A stretch of 64,000 nucleotides of DNA, from NCBI RefSeq assembly GCF_024347435.1, contig NZ_AP025480.1, positions 1,674,001 through 1,738,000 of the forward strand, written 5' to 3'. The DNA is from Vibrio cyclitrophicus. GTDB taxonomy: Bacteria; Pseudomonadota; Gammaproteobacteria; Enterobacterales; Vibrionaceae. Within the stretch, counting starts at the first letter, position 1. Each line of letters begins with the position of its first letter. A model generated the notes under the pieces. It made no database searches and was not told the origin of the DNA. It saw nothing but the letters and a program-made list of their open reading frames with translations. The position numbers were made by a program, and so were the translations under genes. Below are positions 28,000 to 37,193 of this stretch, one piece after another.

Positions 28000-29529
28000 A
28001 TGCGCCCTAAAGTATTGTTGGTTGAAGACTCCACCTCCCTTGCCGTACTTTATAAACAGTACGTTAAAGATGAGCCATACGACATATTTCATGTCGAAAC
28101 TGGCGCTGAAGCCAAAACATTTATAAAGAGACATGCACCACAGCTCGTCATCCTCGATTTAAAACTACCGGATATGCCAGGCGAAGAGGTCTTAGATTGG
28201 ATCAGTGAGAACGAGGTTCCGACTGCGGTTATCATTGCAACAGCGCACGGCTCTGTGAATATCGCCGTTGACCTCATTCAACGAGGTGCAGAAGATTTCT
28301 TGGAAAAACCCATTCAAGCAGATCGCTTAAAAACATCGGTTAATCTTCACTTGCGCAGAGCGAAGCTCGAAAACTTGGTCGACGATATTCAAACCAAATT
28401 CGATCGTGACCGATTCCATAATTTCATAGGCTCTTGCCTACCGATGCAAGCCGTTTACAAAATCATTGACTCAGTTGCGCCAACTACAGCCAGTGTTTTT
28501 ATCAATGGTGAGAGTGGTACAGGTAAAGAAGTCTGTGCGGAAGCGATACACCAAGAAAGTCAACGTAGCGATAAACCGTTCGTTGCGATTAACTGTGGCG
28601 CTATACCTCGAGACCTAATGGAAAGTGAAATCTTCGGTCATATCAAAGGTGCTTTTACTGGTGCGACAACCGATCGAAAAGGTTCAGCCATGCAAGCTCA
28701 TGGCGGCACCTTATTTCTCGATGAGCTTTGTGAAATGGAACTGGAGATGCAGAAAAAACTCCTCAGGTTCTTACAAACAGGTACTTTCACACCACTCGGT
28801 GGTAACCGCGAGATTAAAGTCGACGTTCGAATCATCTGCGCAACCAACCGCGATCCACTGGTTGAAGTGGAAGAAGGCCGGTTCCGTGAAGATCTATACT
28901 ACCGTGTGCACGTTGTGCCTATCGAGATGCCACCACTAAGAGAACGCGGGAGTGACATTGTCACCTTGGCGAACCACTTCTTGAAGTTATATGCCAAGCA
29001 AGATAAGAAAAAATTCAGATCGATAGACAAAGAGACGCAAGCGTTGTTGAAGCGTTATCCTTGGCCAGGCAATGTTCGTCAATTGCAGAATGTCATTAGA
29101 AATATCGTGGTGTTGAACAATGAAACCAGTGTGACTAAAGATATGGTGCCGCCACCAATTAATAAAACGGACATCAGAACGTCCAAAAGTGTCAATCCGA
29201 TACGAAATATGTCGCCAGTAGCAGTCCCCCAACATTCAGCGACCCCTGAAACCAAGTTACCACCCTTGACACCAGAGGAACTCGAACTCAACTCTGCAAC
29301 TCAACATCATCAAATACCAGCGCAACAGGCACCAATGACACCGCCATTAATGACCACCGACGGTGCAATTCGTCCGATGTGGCAAATTGAACGCGAAGCC
29401 ATTCAACACGCGATTAATCATTGTGATGGTAATGTACTAAATGCAGCAGTATTGCTAGAGCTAAGCCCTTCTACTGTTTATCGTAAGAAACAGGCTTGGG
29501 AATCGGAAGATGAGTACAATCAAGCCTAG
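28000..29529 (+). CDS. sypG: Sigma54-dependent response regulator SypG
   Basis: 509 residues: receiver domain 1-120 with Asp53 in LVILDLKLP, AAA+ domain about 140-370 with GESGTGKE, GAFTGA and LFLDELCEM, a Pro-rich linker about 395-455, and a Fis-type helix-turn-helix at about 462-505 (CDGNVLNAAVLLELSPSTVYRKK). It is the direct activator of syp promoters in Vibrio fischeri. The LuxO-like group is typical of Vibrio. Its presumed sites and sigma54 boxes are seen before sypA, sypL, sypM and sypP. AAAGGAATT precedes the ATG. Confidence 0.92.
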   Translation: MRPKVLLVEDSTSLAVLYKQYVKDEPYDIFHVETGAEAKTFIKRHAPQLVILDLKLPDMPGEEVLDWISENEVPTAVIIATAHGSVNIAVDLIQRGAEDFLEKPIQADRLKTSVNLHLRRAKLENLVDDIQTKFDRDRFHNFIGSCLPMQAVYKIIDSVAPTTASVFINGESGTGKEVCAEAIHQESQRSDKPFVAINCGAIPRDLMESEIFGHIKGAFTGATTDRKGSAMQAHGGTLFLDELCEMELEMQKKLLRFLQTGTFTPLGGNREIKVDVRIICATNRDPLVEVEEGRFREDLYYRVHVVPIEMPPLRERGSDIVTLANHFLKLYAKQDKKKFRSIDKETQALLKRYPWPGNVRQLQNVIRNIVVLNNETSVTKDMVPPPINKTDIRTSKSVNPIRNMSPVAVPQHSATPETKLPPLTPEELELNSATQHHQIPAQQAPMTPPLMTTDGAIRPMWQIEREAIQHAINHCDGNVLNAAVLLELSPSTVYRKKQAWESEDEYNQA

Positions 29530-30667
29530 TCATACGGTCCTAACACACCTTACATCGGATCAAGAACAATTGGCTCTTGATCCAAATAAAATTAAGTCAA
29601 ACGAGATTTGGTTGTTGATCGACAGCCAAACCTTTGGAGGAATCGAAACTCATGTTATTGAATTAGCCCTCGGTTTAATTGAGCACCAAAAACAAGTAAG
29701 AGTCGTCCTTCTCACCAAGTTCACCCAAGAACCTCCAATCATTCAACGCTTAACTCAATTACAAATCCCCTTTTGTAACCTTTGCGATCTTGCACCGAAT
29801 GGTTCGAATGTGTTGTCGCAGATCAGACAAGCTGTTGACCAACATAGACCATGTCTCATTCATGCTCACGGCTATAAAGCGAGTATCATGAGTAAGGTGA
29901 CAAAGTTATCCTTGGTCAAGCCCAACAAGTTGTATCAGGTATCCACTTACCATGCCGGTGAAACGCCAACAGGAAAAGTGTGGTTGTACGATTTTTTAGA
30001 TCGATACAGTGGTTTTATCTCAAATCACTCTTTAGTAGTGAGCGACAAAATAAAGGATAAGATCCCCTCTCAAACGACACTGCTCAATAATTTCATTTCA
30101 ATTCCAGAAAGCCCATCGTCCCTTTTTGCTTCTGGTTTCGTTAAAGATGTTAAAGAAGATACGACAACTATCTATGATATAGGTTTTGTTGGGCGTTTGA
30201 GTCACGAAAAAGCAGCCGATAGGTTCGTGACGCTGGCCAACTCACACCCAAGTCATCGATTTCATATTTTCGGAGATGGCCCAGAAAGGCAAATATTAGA
30301 GAACAACCCGCCTACCAATCTTACTTTCCATGGACACCAATCATGTATGGATTATGCTTGGCAAATCATCGATGTGTTGGTGATACCTTCTCGATATGAA
30401 GGATTACCGATGGCGGCACTCGAAGCAATGGTACGTGGTATTCCAGTAATCGCGGCTGCGGTTGGTAATTTACCACAATTGATTGAACATCAAACCAGTG
30501 GTTACATTGCCAAAAATGAAACTGAACTCAACACTTGCTTAGAAAATTGGTTGCGACTTTCACTTAAAGGAAAAACAGCGATGAGTCATAAAGCAAGAAA
30601 CACGATCGTCGAAAGGTACTCTCCACAAGCGGTTATTCCCCAAATATTGGATTGCTATGATTGCTAA
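29510..30667 (+). CDS. Family 4 glycosyltransferase, SypH-like
   Basis: 385 residues, overlapping sypG by 20 bases, so made together with the regulator. GT-B fold: N-terminal GGIETHVIELALGL, donor-side IYDIGFVGRLSHEKAADRF and the nucleotide-sugar motif VIPSRYEGLPMAALEAMVRGIPVIA with the E-x7-E pattern. It should add one sugar to the lipid-linked repeat unit on the cytoplasmic side. By position it corresponds to sypH; sequence identity with SypH versus SypI or SypJ cannot be settled here. Confidence 0.82.
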   Translation: MSTIKPSHTVLTHLTSDQEQLALDPNKIKSNEIWLLIDSQTFGGIETHVIELALGLIEHQKQVRVVLLTKFTQEPPIIQRLTQLQIPFCNLCDLAPNGSNVLSQIRQAVDQHRPCLIHAHGYKASIMSKVTKLSLVKPNKLYQVSTYHAGETPTGKVWLYDFLDRYSGFISNHSLVVSDKIKDKIPSQTTLLNNFISIPESPSSLFASGFVKDVKEDTTTIYDIGFVGRLSHEKAADRFVTLANSHPSHRFHIFGDGPERQILENNPPTNLTFHGHQSCMDYAWQIIDVLVIPSRYEGLPMAALEAMVRGIPVIAAAVGNLPQLIEHQTSGYIAKNETELNTCLENWLRLSLKGKTAMSHKARNTIVERYSPQAVIPQILDCYDC

Positions 30668-30749
30668 TTTTCATCGAATCAACGCTTTTCGTTGATAGAT
30701 TCTGTCTAGTTAACCAATTCGATCTCTGTAACGCTTCTATTCAATCTGA

Positions 30750-30764
30750 TTCTCAATTTGAAAC
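30750..30764. promoter_or_regulatory. Candidate SypG enhancer upstream of sypL
   Basis: TTCTCAATTTGAAAC keeps the left half TTCTCA-N3-TG of the dyad. Its centre is about 80 bp before the -24 box at 30835. Confidence 0.5.
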
Positions 30765-30834
30765 AACCTCAAAACCCATCGAAACTTGCCAGGTAAATAA
30801 TCATTAAATTCAATGATTTAATTACAATTCACAT

Positions 30835-30851
30835 GTGGCACTCACCTTGCT
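30835..30851 (+). promoter_or_regulatory. Sigma54 promoter of sypL
   Basis: GTGGCACTCACCTTGCT has TGGCAC and TTGC boxes with exact GG-N10-GC spacing, 128 bases before the sypL start. The 311-bp gap 30668-30978 holds nothing else that I recognise. Confidence 0.75.
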
Positions 30852-30978
30852 ATCTATTAATACGCGCAAAATTTTTCTATTGAGTTTAGAAGCCGATATT
30901 TCGTAAATTTTAATCATGATAGTTTTCAGAAAGTTCGACTACCTGAATCCGTTGATGTGCAAGCCGCAAGGAGATGCG

Positions 30979-32352
30979 ATGAACTACCAAGCCAACAGAA
31001 CACCACTCATTATTGGGCTTTCAACCATGAGTCTAATAATTGGTGCTGCTTGGTATTTAGTTCCTCATCCTGCGGTGGTTATCGTGCTTGCCTTTATACC
31101 GCTGGGCGCTTTATTCGTTATCAATAAAGCGTTTTGGTTTGTGCTTTTGTTCGTCGTATTTTCATTCTTCAGAATTCATGAGGCACTACCTCAACTTTAC
31201 CCATTAAAGATACCTCTACTGTTATCTTTGGGAGCATTATCGGCACTGCTATGGCATTCGTTAATCAGTAGAGAGCTTAAGATATTCTGGCACCATTCAC
31301 TGAGCTGGCTGGCCATCTTTTGGTTGCTGACCATTGTTGGCCTTGTGTTCGCATCTAGCCGTTCAATCGCATTTGCAGAATTTAAAAGCATTTATTGGAA
31401 GATCATCGTCATGACGCTCGCCATTACTTGGTTGGTTAATACGACGGAAAACCTCACAAAGACAGCGATGACTATTATCTATGCAGGGGCTTTGGTGAGT
31501 ATCATCGCTGTTTATAATTCAGTAAACGGTATTGGTATTGTCGAAGGTTCTAGGGTGACTATTGGACGAGATTTAGGCTCGATGCTCGGTGACCCGAACG
31601 ATCTCGCCTTGGTGTTGCTTTTCCCGCTCGCATTCGCCATTAGCCAAACCATTACACCCGGTATTTCCAATTTCAAGCGGATAATTAGTGCATTAGTTTG
31701 TGTCTTATTGTTAGTTGCGATTATCGCTACTCAAAGCCGAGGTGGATTACTTGGCTCGATTGCGGTTGTTGGTATCTTTGCTCTGAAACTCATTCGTTCA
31801 AAAGTGCTATTAATATCATTGGGGGCGGTCGGCGCGATAGTACTCTATTTTGTCGCAGGTATAGGCGATAGATCATCTGGAGGGGCAGCGGAACAAGGTA
31901 TTGATGAATCTGCCATGGGGAGAATTTACGCTTGGGAGGCGGCCTTTAAAATGGCCGTAGAAAATCCATTGACAGGTGTTGGTTTAAATAACTTCTACTC
32001 AAACTACTTCTTCTATAGCTCCTATTGGGACGGCTTGAATCACGCAGTTCACAGCACATGGTTTGGCGTTCTGGCAGAAACAGGCTTTATTGGCTTAGTC
32101 ATTTTTGTCACTTTGATTATCTCGTTAATCAGAACCTCAAGAGCCACGCTAGCACGGTTATCTCAAGCCGGTACGTCTGTCGCACCCGAACTTAATGCCG
32201 TCGCTTATGCCGTGTATGCCGGTTTAGTCGGTACCATAGTATCTGGCACCTTCCTCACACAAGGCTTCAACTGGCCAATTTACATTCTAGCTGCACTCAC
32301 AGTTTGCGTATCAAACGTGTCTCATACTGCTTGTCAAAATGAGAAAACCTAA
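30979..32352 (+). CDS. sypL: Polysaccharide polymerase / O-antigen ligase-like SypL
   Basis: 457 residues from ATG 30979 with AAGGAG 6 bases upstream; an open frame to 30916 is rejected. About twelve hydrophobic segments and a long periplasmic loop with the Wzy_C signature (AWEAAFKMAVENPLTGVGLNNF in part) and HAVHSTWFGVLAETGFIGL. It probably polymerises repeat units at the outer face of the inner membrane. The preceding promoter starts a new SypG-controlled unit. Confidence 0.85.
   Translation: MNYQANRTPLIIGLSTMSLIIGAAWYLVPHPAVVIVLAFIPLGALFVINKAFWFVLLFVVFSFFRIHEALPQLYPLKIPLLLSLGALSALLWHSLISRELKIFWHHSLSWLAIFWLLTIVGLVFASSRSIAFAEFKSIYWKIIVMTLAITWLVNTTENLTKTAMTIIYAGALVSIIAVYNSVNGIGIVEGSRVTIGRDLGSMLGDPNDLALVLLFPLAFAISQTITPGISNFKRIISALVCVLLLVAIIATQSRGGLLGSIAVVGIFALKLIRSKVLLISLGAVGAIVLYFVAGIGDRSSGGAAEQGIDESAMGRIYAWEAAFKMAVENPLTGVGLNNFYSNYFFYSSYWDGLNHAVHSTWFGVLAETGFIGLVIFVTLIISLIRTSRATLARLSQAGTSVAPELNAVAYAVYAGLVGTIVSGTFLTQGFNWPIYILAALTVCVSNVSHTACQNEKT
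32331..32345. promoter_or_regulatory. Candidate SypG enhancer upstream of sypM, inside sypL
   Basis: TTGTCAAAATGAGAA differs from the perfect dyad at 18817 in two positions only. It overlaps the last codons of sypL and lies about 57 bp before the -24 box at 32393. Confidence 0.62.
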
Positions 32353-32392
32353 AAGAAAAACTCTAACTGACTGAAATAAATAAATAAATTTA

Positions 32393-32409
32393 GTGGCACG
32401 TAATGTGAA
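32393..32409 (+). promoter_or_regulatory. Probable sigma54 promoter of sypM
   Basis: GTGGCACGTAATGTGAA has a perfect -24 box (TGGCACG) and correct spacing, but the -12 dinucleotide is GA rather than GC. The dyad upstream and the start codon 37 bases downstream support it. Confidence 0.55.
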
Positions 32410-32445
32410 AGTACATCTATATAACAACATAGAAGGAACTTCATT

Positions 32446-33231
32446 ATGACGTCAGCATCCATACATCAATTCAAACATTGGCTTAAATTTCATCCTAATT
32501 CTCGAATTAGAAATGTATTTTTCATTTTGAAAGACCTAAGAAGCGCCGAGCTACCTACCCCACAAATACTTAATCGCTGCCTATACCAAGCACACAAGTT
32601 GGTTGCAAATATGGTTTCTGGCTTTACCCGATTCTTCTACTGGACGCCCACATTCAAAGGCAGAATCGCTCAATGTGGAAAGCATTTGTATCTATACGGT
32701 GGCTTGCCATTTGTGAGCGGTCCACTACAGATTTCAATTGGCGATAACTGTCGTATCTCTGGCCACAGTACATTTTCAGGCTGTACTCAGCCATTAGAGG
32801 GCTTAGAGCACCCTCTTCTTTCCATTGGTAGTAATGTCGATATTGGTTGGCAGTCAACGATTGCCGTGGGAGGTAAAGTCATCATTTCAGACAATGTTCG
32901 CATCGCTGGCGGTGCATTCTTGTTTGGGTACTCTGGCCACCCGCTTGATGCAAAACGTCGAGCTGCAGGTGAAGGTGACGACCCTCAACAAATCGGCGAC
33001 ATTGTTCTTGAGCAAGACGTGTGGTTAGGTACTAACGTCACTATAAAAGGTGGCGTGACCATTGGCGAAGGCGCTGTTGTTGCAGCTGGTAGTGTGGTTA
33101 CGAAAAACATCCCTTCGTTTTCAATCGCCGCAGGTAATCCTGCTCGAGTCGTTGGTCAAATTAAGTCCGAAGAAGTGACGAAATCTGATGCATTTGATTC
33201 ATTTGAAACTCGTGGAGGTGATCATGCGTGA
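32446..33231 (+). CDS. sypM: Acyltransferase SypM (left-handed beta-helix)
   Basis: 261 residues. The second half is a hexapeptide-repeat helix (IGSNVDIGWQSTIAVGGKVI, VWLGTNVTIKGGVTIGEGAVV) ending with the LacA/NodL-type VVTKNIPSFSIAAGNPARVVG. It would O-acetylate the sugar, with acetyl-CoA as likely donor. The N-terminal 90 residues are unlike LacA and may bind the lipid or a partner. AGAAGGAA precedes the start. The sypN start lies inside its last codons. Confidence 0.86.
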   Translation: MTSASIHQFKHWLKFHPNSRIRNVFFILKDLRSAELPTPQILNRCLYQAHKLVANMVSGFTRFFYWTPTFKGRIAQCGKHLYLYGGLPFVSGPLQISIGDNCRISGHSTFSGCTQPLEGLEHPLLSIGSNVDIGWQSTIAVGGKVIISDNVRIAGGAFLFGYSGHPLDAKRRAAGEGDDPQQIGDIVLEQDVWLGTNVTIKGGVTIGEGAVVAAGSVVTKNIPSFSIAAGNPARVVGQIKSEEVTKSDAFDSFETRGGDHA

Positions 33232-34342
33232 TTTAATCGTATTCGGTGAAGACTTTGGCGATCTTCCGTCGTCGACTCAACATCTTGTTCGTCATCTTGC
33301 TAAAACACACAAAGTGCTTTGGGTAAATTCAATTGGTTTGAGACAGCCTAAACTTTCAGTAAAAGATGTCTCTCGTGCGTTCAACAAACTATTGGGTAAG
33401 ACAAACGCAGTAACACAGAATATGCTCGACTCAAATGGGCAAAGCAACATTACAGTCGTCAATTTAAAGACGATACCGGCACCAGCGTCTAAATTATCAA
33501 GAAAGCTGGCGCAACGAATGATGTTGAAACAACTTAAGCCGATTATTGCAGAGCTCAACCTTTACGCTCCAATTCTTTGGACATCACTTCCCACGGCTGT
33601 TGACCTGTGTGGTCACCTTGGCGAATCTGCAGTGGTTTATTATTGTGGAGACGATTTCAGCGCCTTAGCCGGTGTTGACCATCAAACCATTACTGAGCAT
33701 GAATCTGAACTCATCGAAAAGTCAGATCTAATCTTTGCAGCAAGCAAGAAGCTCATGACTAAATTTCCTGAAGATAAATCTCAACTATTGCCACACGGAG
33801 TCGATGTTGGTCTCTTCTCAACACCAACCGTTAGAGCGGACGATTTGCCGAGTAATCATCGACCAATCGCGGGCTTTTATGGCAGCTTATCTAAGTGGTT
33901 AGATTATGAAATGATTGGACATGTTGCTAGCGCAATGCCGGAATGGGATTTCGTCTTTATTGGCCCAAACGAATTAGATAACTTAGCGCTGCCGACACTT
34001 AATAACGTGCATTACCTTGGACCACGACCACATCATACGTTACCAAGTTATTCCCAGCACTGGGATGTGAGTCTGCTGCCTTTCGTTGATAACGAACAAA
34101 TTCGCGCATGTAGTCCATTAAAACTCATGGAATACCTAGCAGCAGGAACGCCTATTGTTACAACGCCATTCCCTGCTCTCTTGCCTTATCAAGAACACGT
34201 TACAACCGTTAACAACGCACAACAAATGATAAAGGCACTCGATAGAGCTCGCCAACTTTCAAATTCACCGATATCAATCGTTGAAAAAGACAGCTGGCAG
34301 AACCGTGGTAACTTCGTACATTGGATGTTGGAGCTATTATGA
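33224..34342 (+). CDS. sypN: Glycosyltransferase SypN
   Basis: 372 residues from ATG 33224, preceded by the strong site GGAGGTGATC; the longer frame to 33188 is rejected. GT-B type with TuaH-like features: VLWVNSIGLRQPKL near the start, IAGFYGSLSKWLDYEMI at the hinge and SPLKLMEYLAAGTPIVTTPFPA in the donor site. Cytoplasmic, adds a sugar to the growing repeat. Overlaps sypM by 8 and sypO by 4 bases. Confidence 0.85.
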   Translation: MRDLIVFGEDFGDLPSSTQHLVRHLAKTHKVLWVNSIGLRQPKLSVKDVSRAFNKLLGKTNAVTQNMLDSNGQSNITVVNLKTIPAPASKLSRKLAQRMMLKQLKPIIAELNLYAPILWTSLPTAVDLCGHLGESAVVYYCGDDFSALAGVDHQTITEHESELIEKSDLIFAASKKLMTKFPEDKSQLLPHGVDVGLFSTPTVRADDLPSNHRPIAGFYGSLSKWLDYEMIGHVASAMPEWDFVFIGPNELDNLALPTLNNVHYLGPRPHHTLPSYSQHWDVSLLPFVDNEQIRACSPLKLMEYLAAGTPIVTTPFPALLPYQEHVTTVNNAQQMIKALDRARQLSNSPISIVEKDSWQNRGNFVHWMLELL

Positions 34343-35763
34343 ATAATCTTAAATTGCGACTATTAGTTCTTTTGAACGCGGCGTGGCGCCAGCGTTACGT
34401 AATTATGGTACCGATTCTTATCCTTCCTTTCGTTGGTTTCGGCGTGAGTAAGCTAGCGCCGACAAAATATGATGCTCATACCAGTATGTTGATTCAAGAA
34501 ACGGCGAAGATGAACCCTTTTTTAGAGGACATTGCCGTTTCAACTATGCTTAAAGATCGCATCAGTGCACTTAGAACACTGCTTCATAGCCGTCATGTCC
34601 TCTATTCGGTAGCAGAAGAGCCTGAACTGATTACTCCAGAGATGTCGAGTTTGGACCGTGAGGAAATTATATCTGATTTGTCTAAACGTTTATCCGTGAC
34701 TCAGCTAGGCAAAGATTTTCTCAAAATCAGCCTAAGCTCAAACACATCGATTGGTATGGAAGCGACCCTTCAGTCTGTCAGCGAACACTTTATTGAGCAG
34801 TTGTTAGCCCCGGAACGTTCATCCATTCAAGATTCTAGTGACTTTTTGAAAATTCATATTGATGAACGCAGTGCCGAACTCGCTGATGCAGAAGAAGCAT
34901 TAGCGCTCTATGTGAATGAAAACGTACACTCAACACCAGAAGTGCAAAGTCAGAGCTTGAATCGTTTAGCTTCACTCAAACAAACACTTGCAGAAAAAGA
35001 AGCGGAATTATCTGGTGTTAAAAAAAGTTTAGGTTCGATTGATCAACAATTATCAAAAACCAACCCCGTGATTGGGCGCTTAGAAGATCAGATTATTGAT
35101 ATTCGTAGTGAACTCACTTTGCTACAAGCCAAATACACCGACAGACACAGTGCCGTGCAAGCAAAAGTTCGTGAATTAGAGCGCCTTGAGAACGAAAGAA
35201 AAATGCTACTCGATCTAAAACAACCGAGTATGAACAGTGATCAGTTATGGGACATTGCCAGTAGCACCACATTGAACAAGTTATCAGATACTCAACCACT
35301 TCTTGTGACCCAATTACACAGCTTGCAATTAGTTCGAGCTCAATTTGAATCATTAACCGAAGAGACCAAGAGCCTGAAAACAATGATCTTTGAGTTAGAA
35401 AACAAGGCTAACAATTTCGGTGAAAACGCCAAAGAGATGTATCGACTTCAACGTGATGTGAATATCAAACGTCAACTGTACGATGAGTTGACGGAACGTT
35501 ATGAAATGGCGCAGCTAACCGGGTCGTTAGGTGTATTCGAACAGAACAAACGAGTTAAAATCATCGATTTACCGTTCACTCCGAGCGTAAAGTCAAACAT
35601 GCCAACCTTCGTGTTTGTCCTAGCAGGACTAGTAGCTGGAATTGGTTTAGGTATAGGTTTGGCAGTGTTATTCGAATTGTTCGACTCTTCCATTAAACGT
35701 AAGGAAGAAATCGAAGACATTTTAGGTGTGCCAGTGATCACTGTTATTCCGAGAATGAGCTAG
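34339..35763 (+). CDS. sypO: Wzz-type chain-length determinant SypO
   Basis: 474 residues from ATG 34339 (ATGA overlap with sypN). Membrane segments at about 20-40 and 420-442 flank a large periplasmic domain with long coiled coils (for example about 170-250 and 335-395). The end KRKEEIEDILGVPVITVIPRM is typical of the Wzc/Wzz type without a fused kinase. It controls chain length and links polymerase to the SypC channel; SypD would be its cytoplasmic partner. Confidence 0.88.
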   Translation: MNNLKLRLLVLLNAAWRQRYVIMVPILILPFVGFGVSKLAPTKYDAHTSMLIQETAKMNPFLEDIAVSTMLKDRISALRTLLHSRHVLYSVAEEPELITPEMSSLDREEIISDLSKRLSVTQLGKDFLKISLSSNTSIGMEATLQSVSEHFIEQLLAPERSSIQDSSDFLKIHIDERSAELADAEEALALYVNENVHSTPEVQSQSLNRLASLKQTLAEKEAELSGVKKSLGSIDQQLSKTNPVIGRLEDQIIDIRSELTLLQAKYTDRHSAVQAKVRELERLENERKMLLDLKQPSMNSDQLWDIASSTTLNKLSDTQPLLVTQLHSLQLVRAQFESLTEETKSLKTMIFELENKANNFGENAKEMYRLQRDVNIKRQLYDELTERYEMAQLTGSLGVFEQNKRVKIIDLPFTPSVKSNMPTFVFVLAGLVAGIGLGIGLAVLFELFDSSIKRKEEIEDILGVPVITVIPRMS

Positions 35764-35801
35764 TTCAAAAACCAGCTACGCCGATTTAATTTTTAACCAA
35801 G

Positions 35802-35830
35802 ACACCAGCTCAGTGCTGGTGTTTCTCTTT
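35802..35830 (+). terminator. Terminator after sypO
   Basis: ACACCAGC (35802-35809) pairs with GCTGGTGT (35815-35822), followed by TTCTCTTTCT. It separates the sypM-O and sypP-R units. Confidence 0.82.
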
Positions 35831-35942
35831 CTAAACGTATTCACTCTTCGACTATTATTTATTCCTGATCTTTGAGCATCTGCCAGTTTAAGCATGTACT
35901 TTACCTTCGCTTTCACTCACTCATTCCATCATTGTGTTTTGA

Positions 35943-35957
35943 TTCCTATATTGAGAA
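35943..35957. promoter_or_regulatory. Candidate SypG enhancer upstream of sypP
   Basis: TTCCTATATTGAGAA retains the right half TGAGAA and outer bases of the dyad. The centre lies about 67 bp before the -24 box at 36015. Confidence 0.52.
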
Positions 35958-36014
35958 TGACAAAGCAACAACATAAGTAAAAACATAAGGCCATGATAAA
36001 TAAGGATTAATAAG

Positions 36015-36031
36015 TTGGCATAACTCGTGCA
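36015..36031 (+). promoter_or_regulatory. Sigma54 promoter of sypP-R
   Basis: TTGGCATAACTCGTGCA has exact GG-N10-GC spacing and nearly repeats the sypA promoter. It is 62 bases before the sypP start. Confidence 0.75.
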
Positions 36032-36092
36032 ATTGTCTAATGAGAGAATAAAATCGAACAAACTTAGACCATTTTATTGCAGGGAGAAAATT

Positions 36093-37193
36093 ATGGGAAA
36101 CCAACTCGCTACACATGGAAAGAAGGTAATACATGTTGTTCAGCACCTTGCACCCGGAGGTCTAGAGACACTTACCTTAGATTTGCTTCGCTTTGCTAAA
36201 CCGTATGACCAGGTGCTGATTGTAAGCTTAGAGGGAACAAAGCAAGAATCTATCGATAATTGGCCGAAACTAGAGTCTTACCACAACCAAATCGTATTTC
36301 TAGACAAAGAGCCAGGCGTTCAATTCAATGTCATTCTCAAGCTAATTAAAGCGTTCAAAGCTATCCGCCCAGATGTGGTTCACACTCATCACATTGGCCC
36401 ATTGCTGTACGCCGGCTATGCTGCACGCATAACAGGAGTGCCAACACGAATTCACACCGAGCACGACGCATGGCACCTAAACAACACTAAACGTCGTCGC
36501 CTGCAAGCTCTTGCATTGAAAGCCGCTCAGCCCACTCTCGTTGCTGATGCTACTCGTGTTTACAAACAACTTTGCCGCGCCTTCTCTTACAAAAACATCA
36601 TTACTATTAAAAATGGCGTCGATTGTGACAAATTTAGACCGCAGCTAATAACAGAGGCCAGAGCGAAACTCAATCTGCCACTCGACAAACATATTATTGG
36701 TTGCGCAGGTCGACTAGAACAAGTTAAGGGCCAAGACCAACTCATCAAAGCGCTTGCCCTACTACCAGCCAATACCATAGTGGCATTTGCTGGAGTCGGT
36801 TCTAAGCGTGAACAATTGGCAGCATTAACCAACAAACTGCAATTAAATGAGCGCGTAATATTTCTTGGTTTAGTTGAAGACATGGCAACCTTCTATGGTG
36901 CATTAAACGTATTCTGCCTTCCATCCCGATATGAAGGTTTACCGCTTTCAACGCTTGAAGCTCAAGCCTGCAACATCCCGACGGTCGCAATGAACGTTGG
37001 AGCAGTTGATGAAACTTTATGCCCAGTGAGTGGCACACTTGTTAAAAGTGGCAGCATTACTGGGCTCGCCAACGCATTGTTAGAAAACCAAAATGAATGC
37101 TTTTTATCCCCACGGAGTTACGTACTTGAACATTTCGACATTGTAAAAATGGTCGCCTCTTACAACGACATTTCTGAAGGAGCTTTCGCATGA
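36093..37193 (+). CDS. sypP: Family 4 glycosyltransferase SypP
   Basis: 366 residues from ATG 36093 with AGGGAGA upstream; the frame is open to 36027, which overlaps the promoter. N-terminal HVVQHLAPGGLETLTLDLLR, hinge HIIGCAGRLEQVKGQDQLIKAL and donor site CLPSRYEGLPLSTLEAQACN show a GT-B retaining enzyme. One of the cytoplasmic transferases building the repeat unit. ATGA overlap with sypQ. Confidence 0.86.
   Translation: MGNQLATHGKKVIHVVQHLAPGGLETLTLDLLRFAKPYDQVLIVSLEGTKQESIDNWPKLESYHNQIVFLDKEPGVQFNVILKLIKAFKAIRPDVVHTHHIGPLLYAGYAARITGVPTRIHTEHDAWHLNNTKRRRLQALALKAAQPTLVADATRVYKQLCRAFSYKNIITIKNGVDCDKFRPQLITEARAKLNLPLDKHIIGCAGRLEQVKGQDQLIKALALLPANTIVAFAGVGSKREQLAALTNKLQLNERVIFLGLVEDMATFYGALNVFCLPSRYEGLPLSTLEAQACNIPTVAMNVGAVDETLCPVSGTLVKSGSITGLANALLENQNECFLSPRSYVLEHFDIVKMVASYNDISEGAFA

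Larger units (their letters stand above)
35764..36092. other. Intergenic region between sypO and sypP
   Basis: 329 bp containing a terminator (35802), a candidate SypG dyad (35943) and a sigma54 promoter (36015). No gene seen. Confidence 0.6.
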
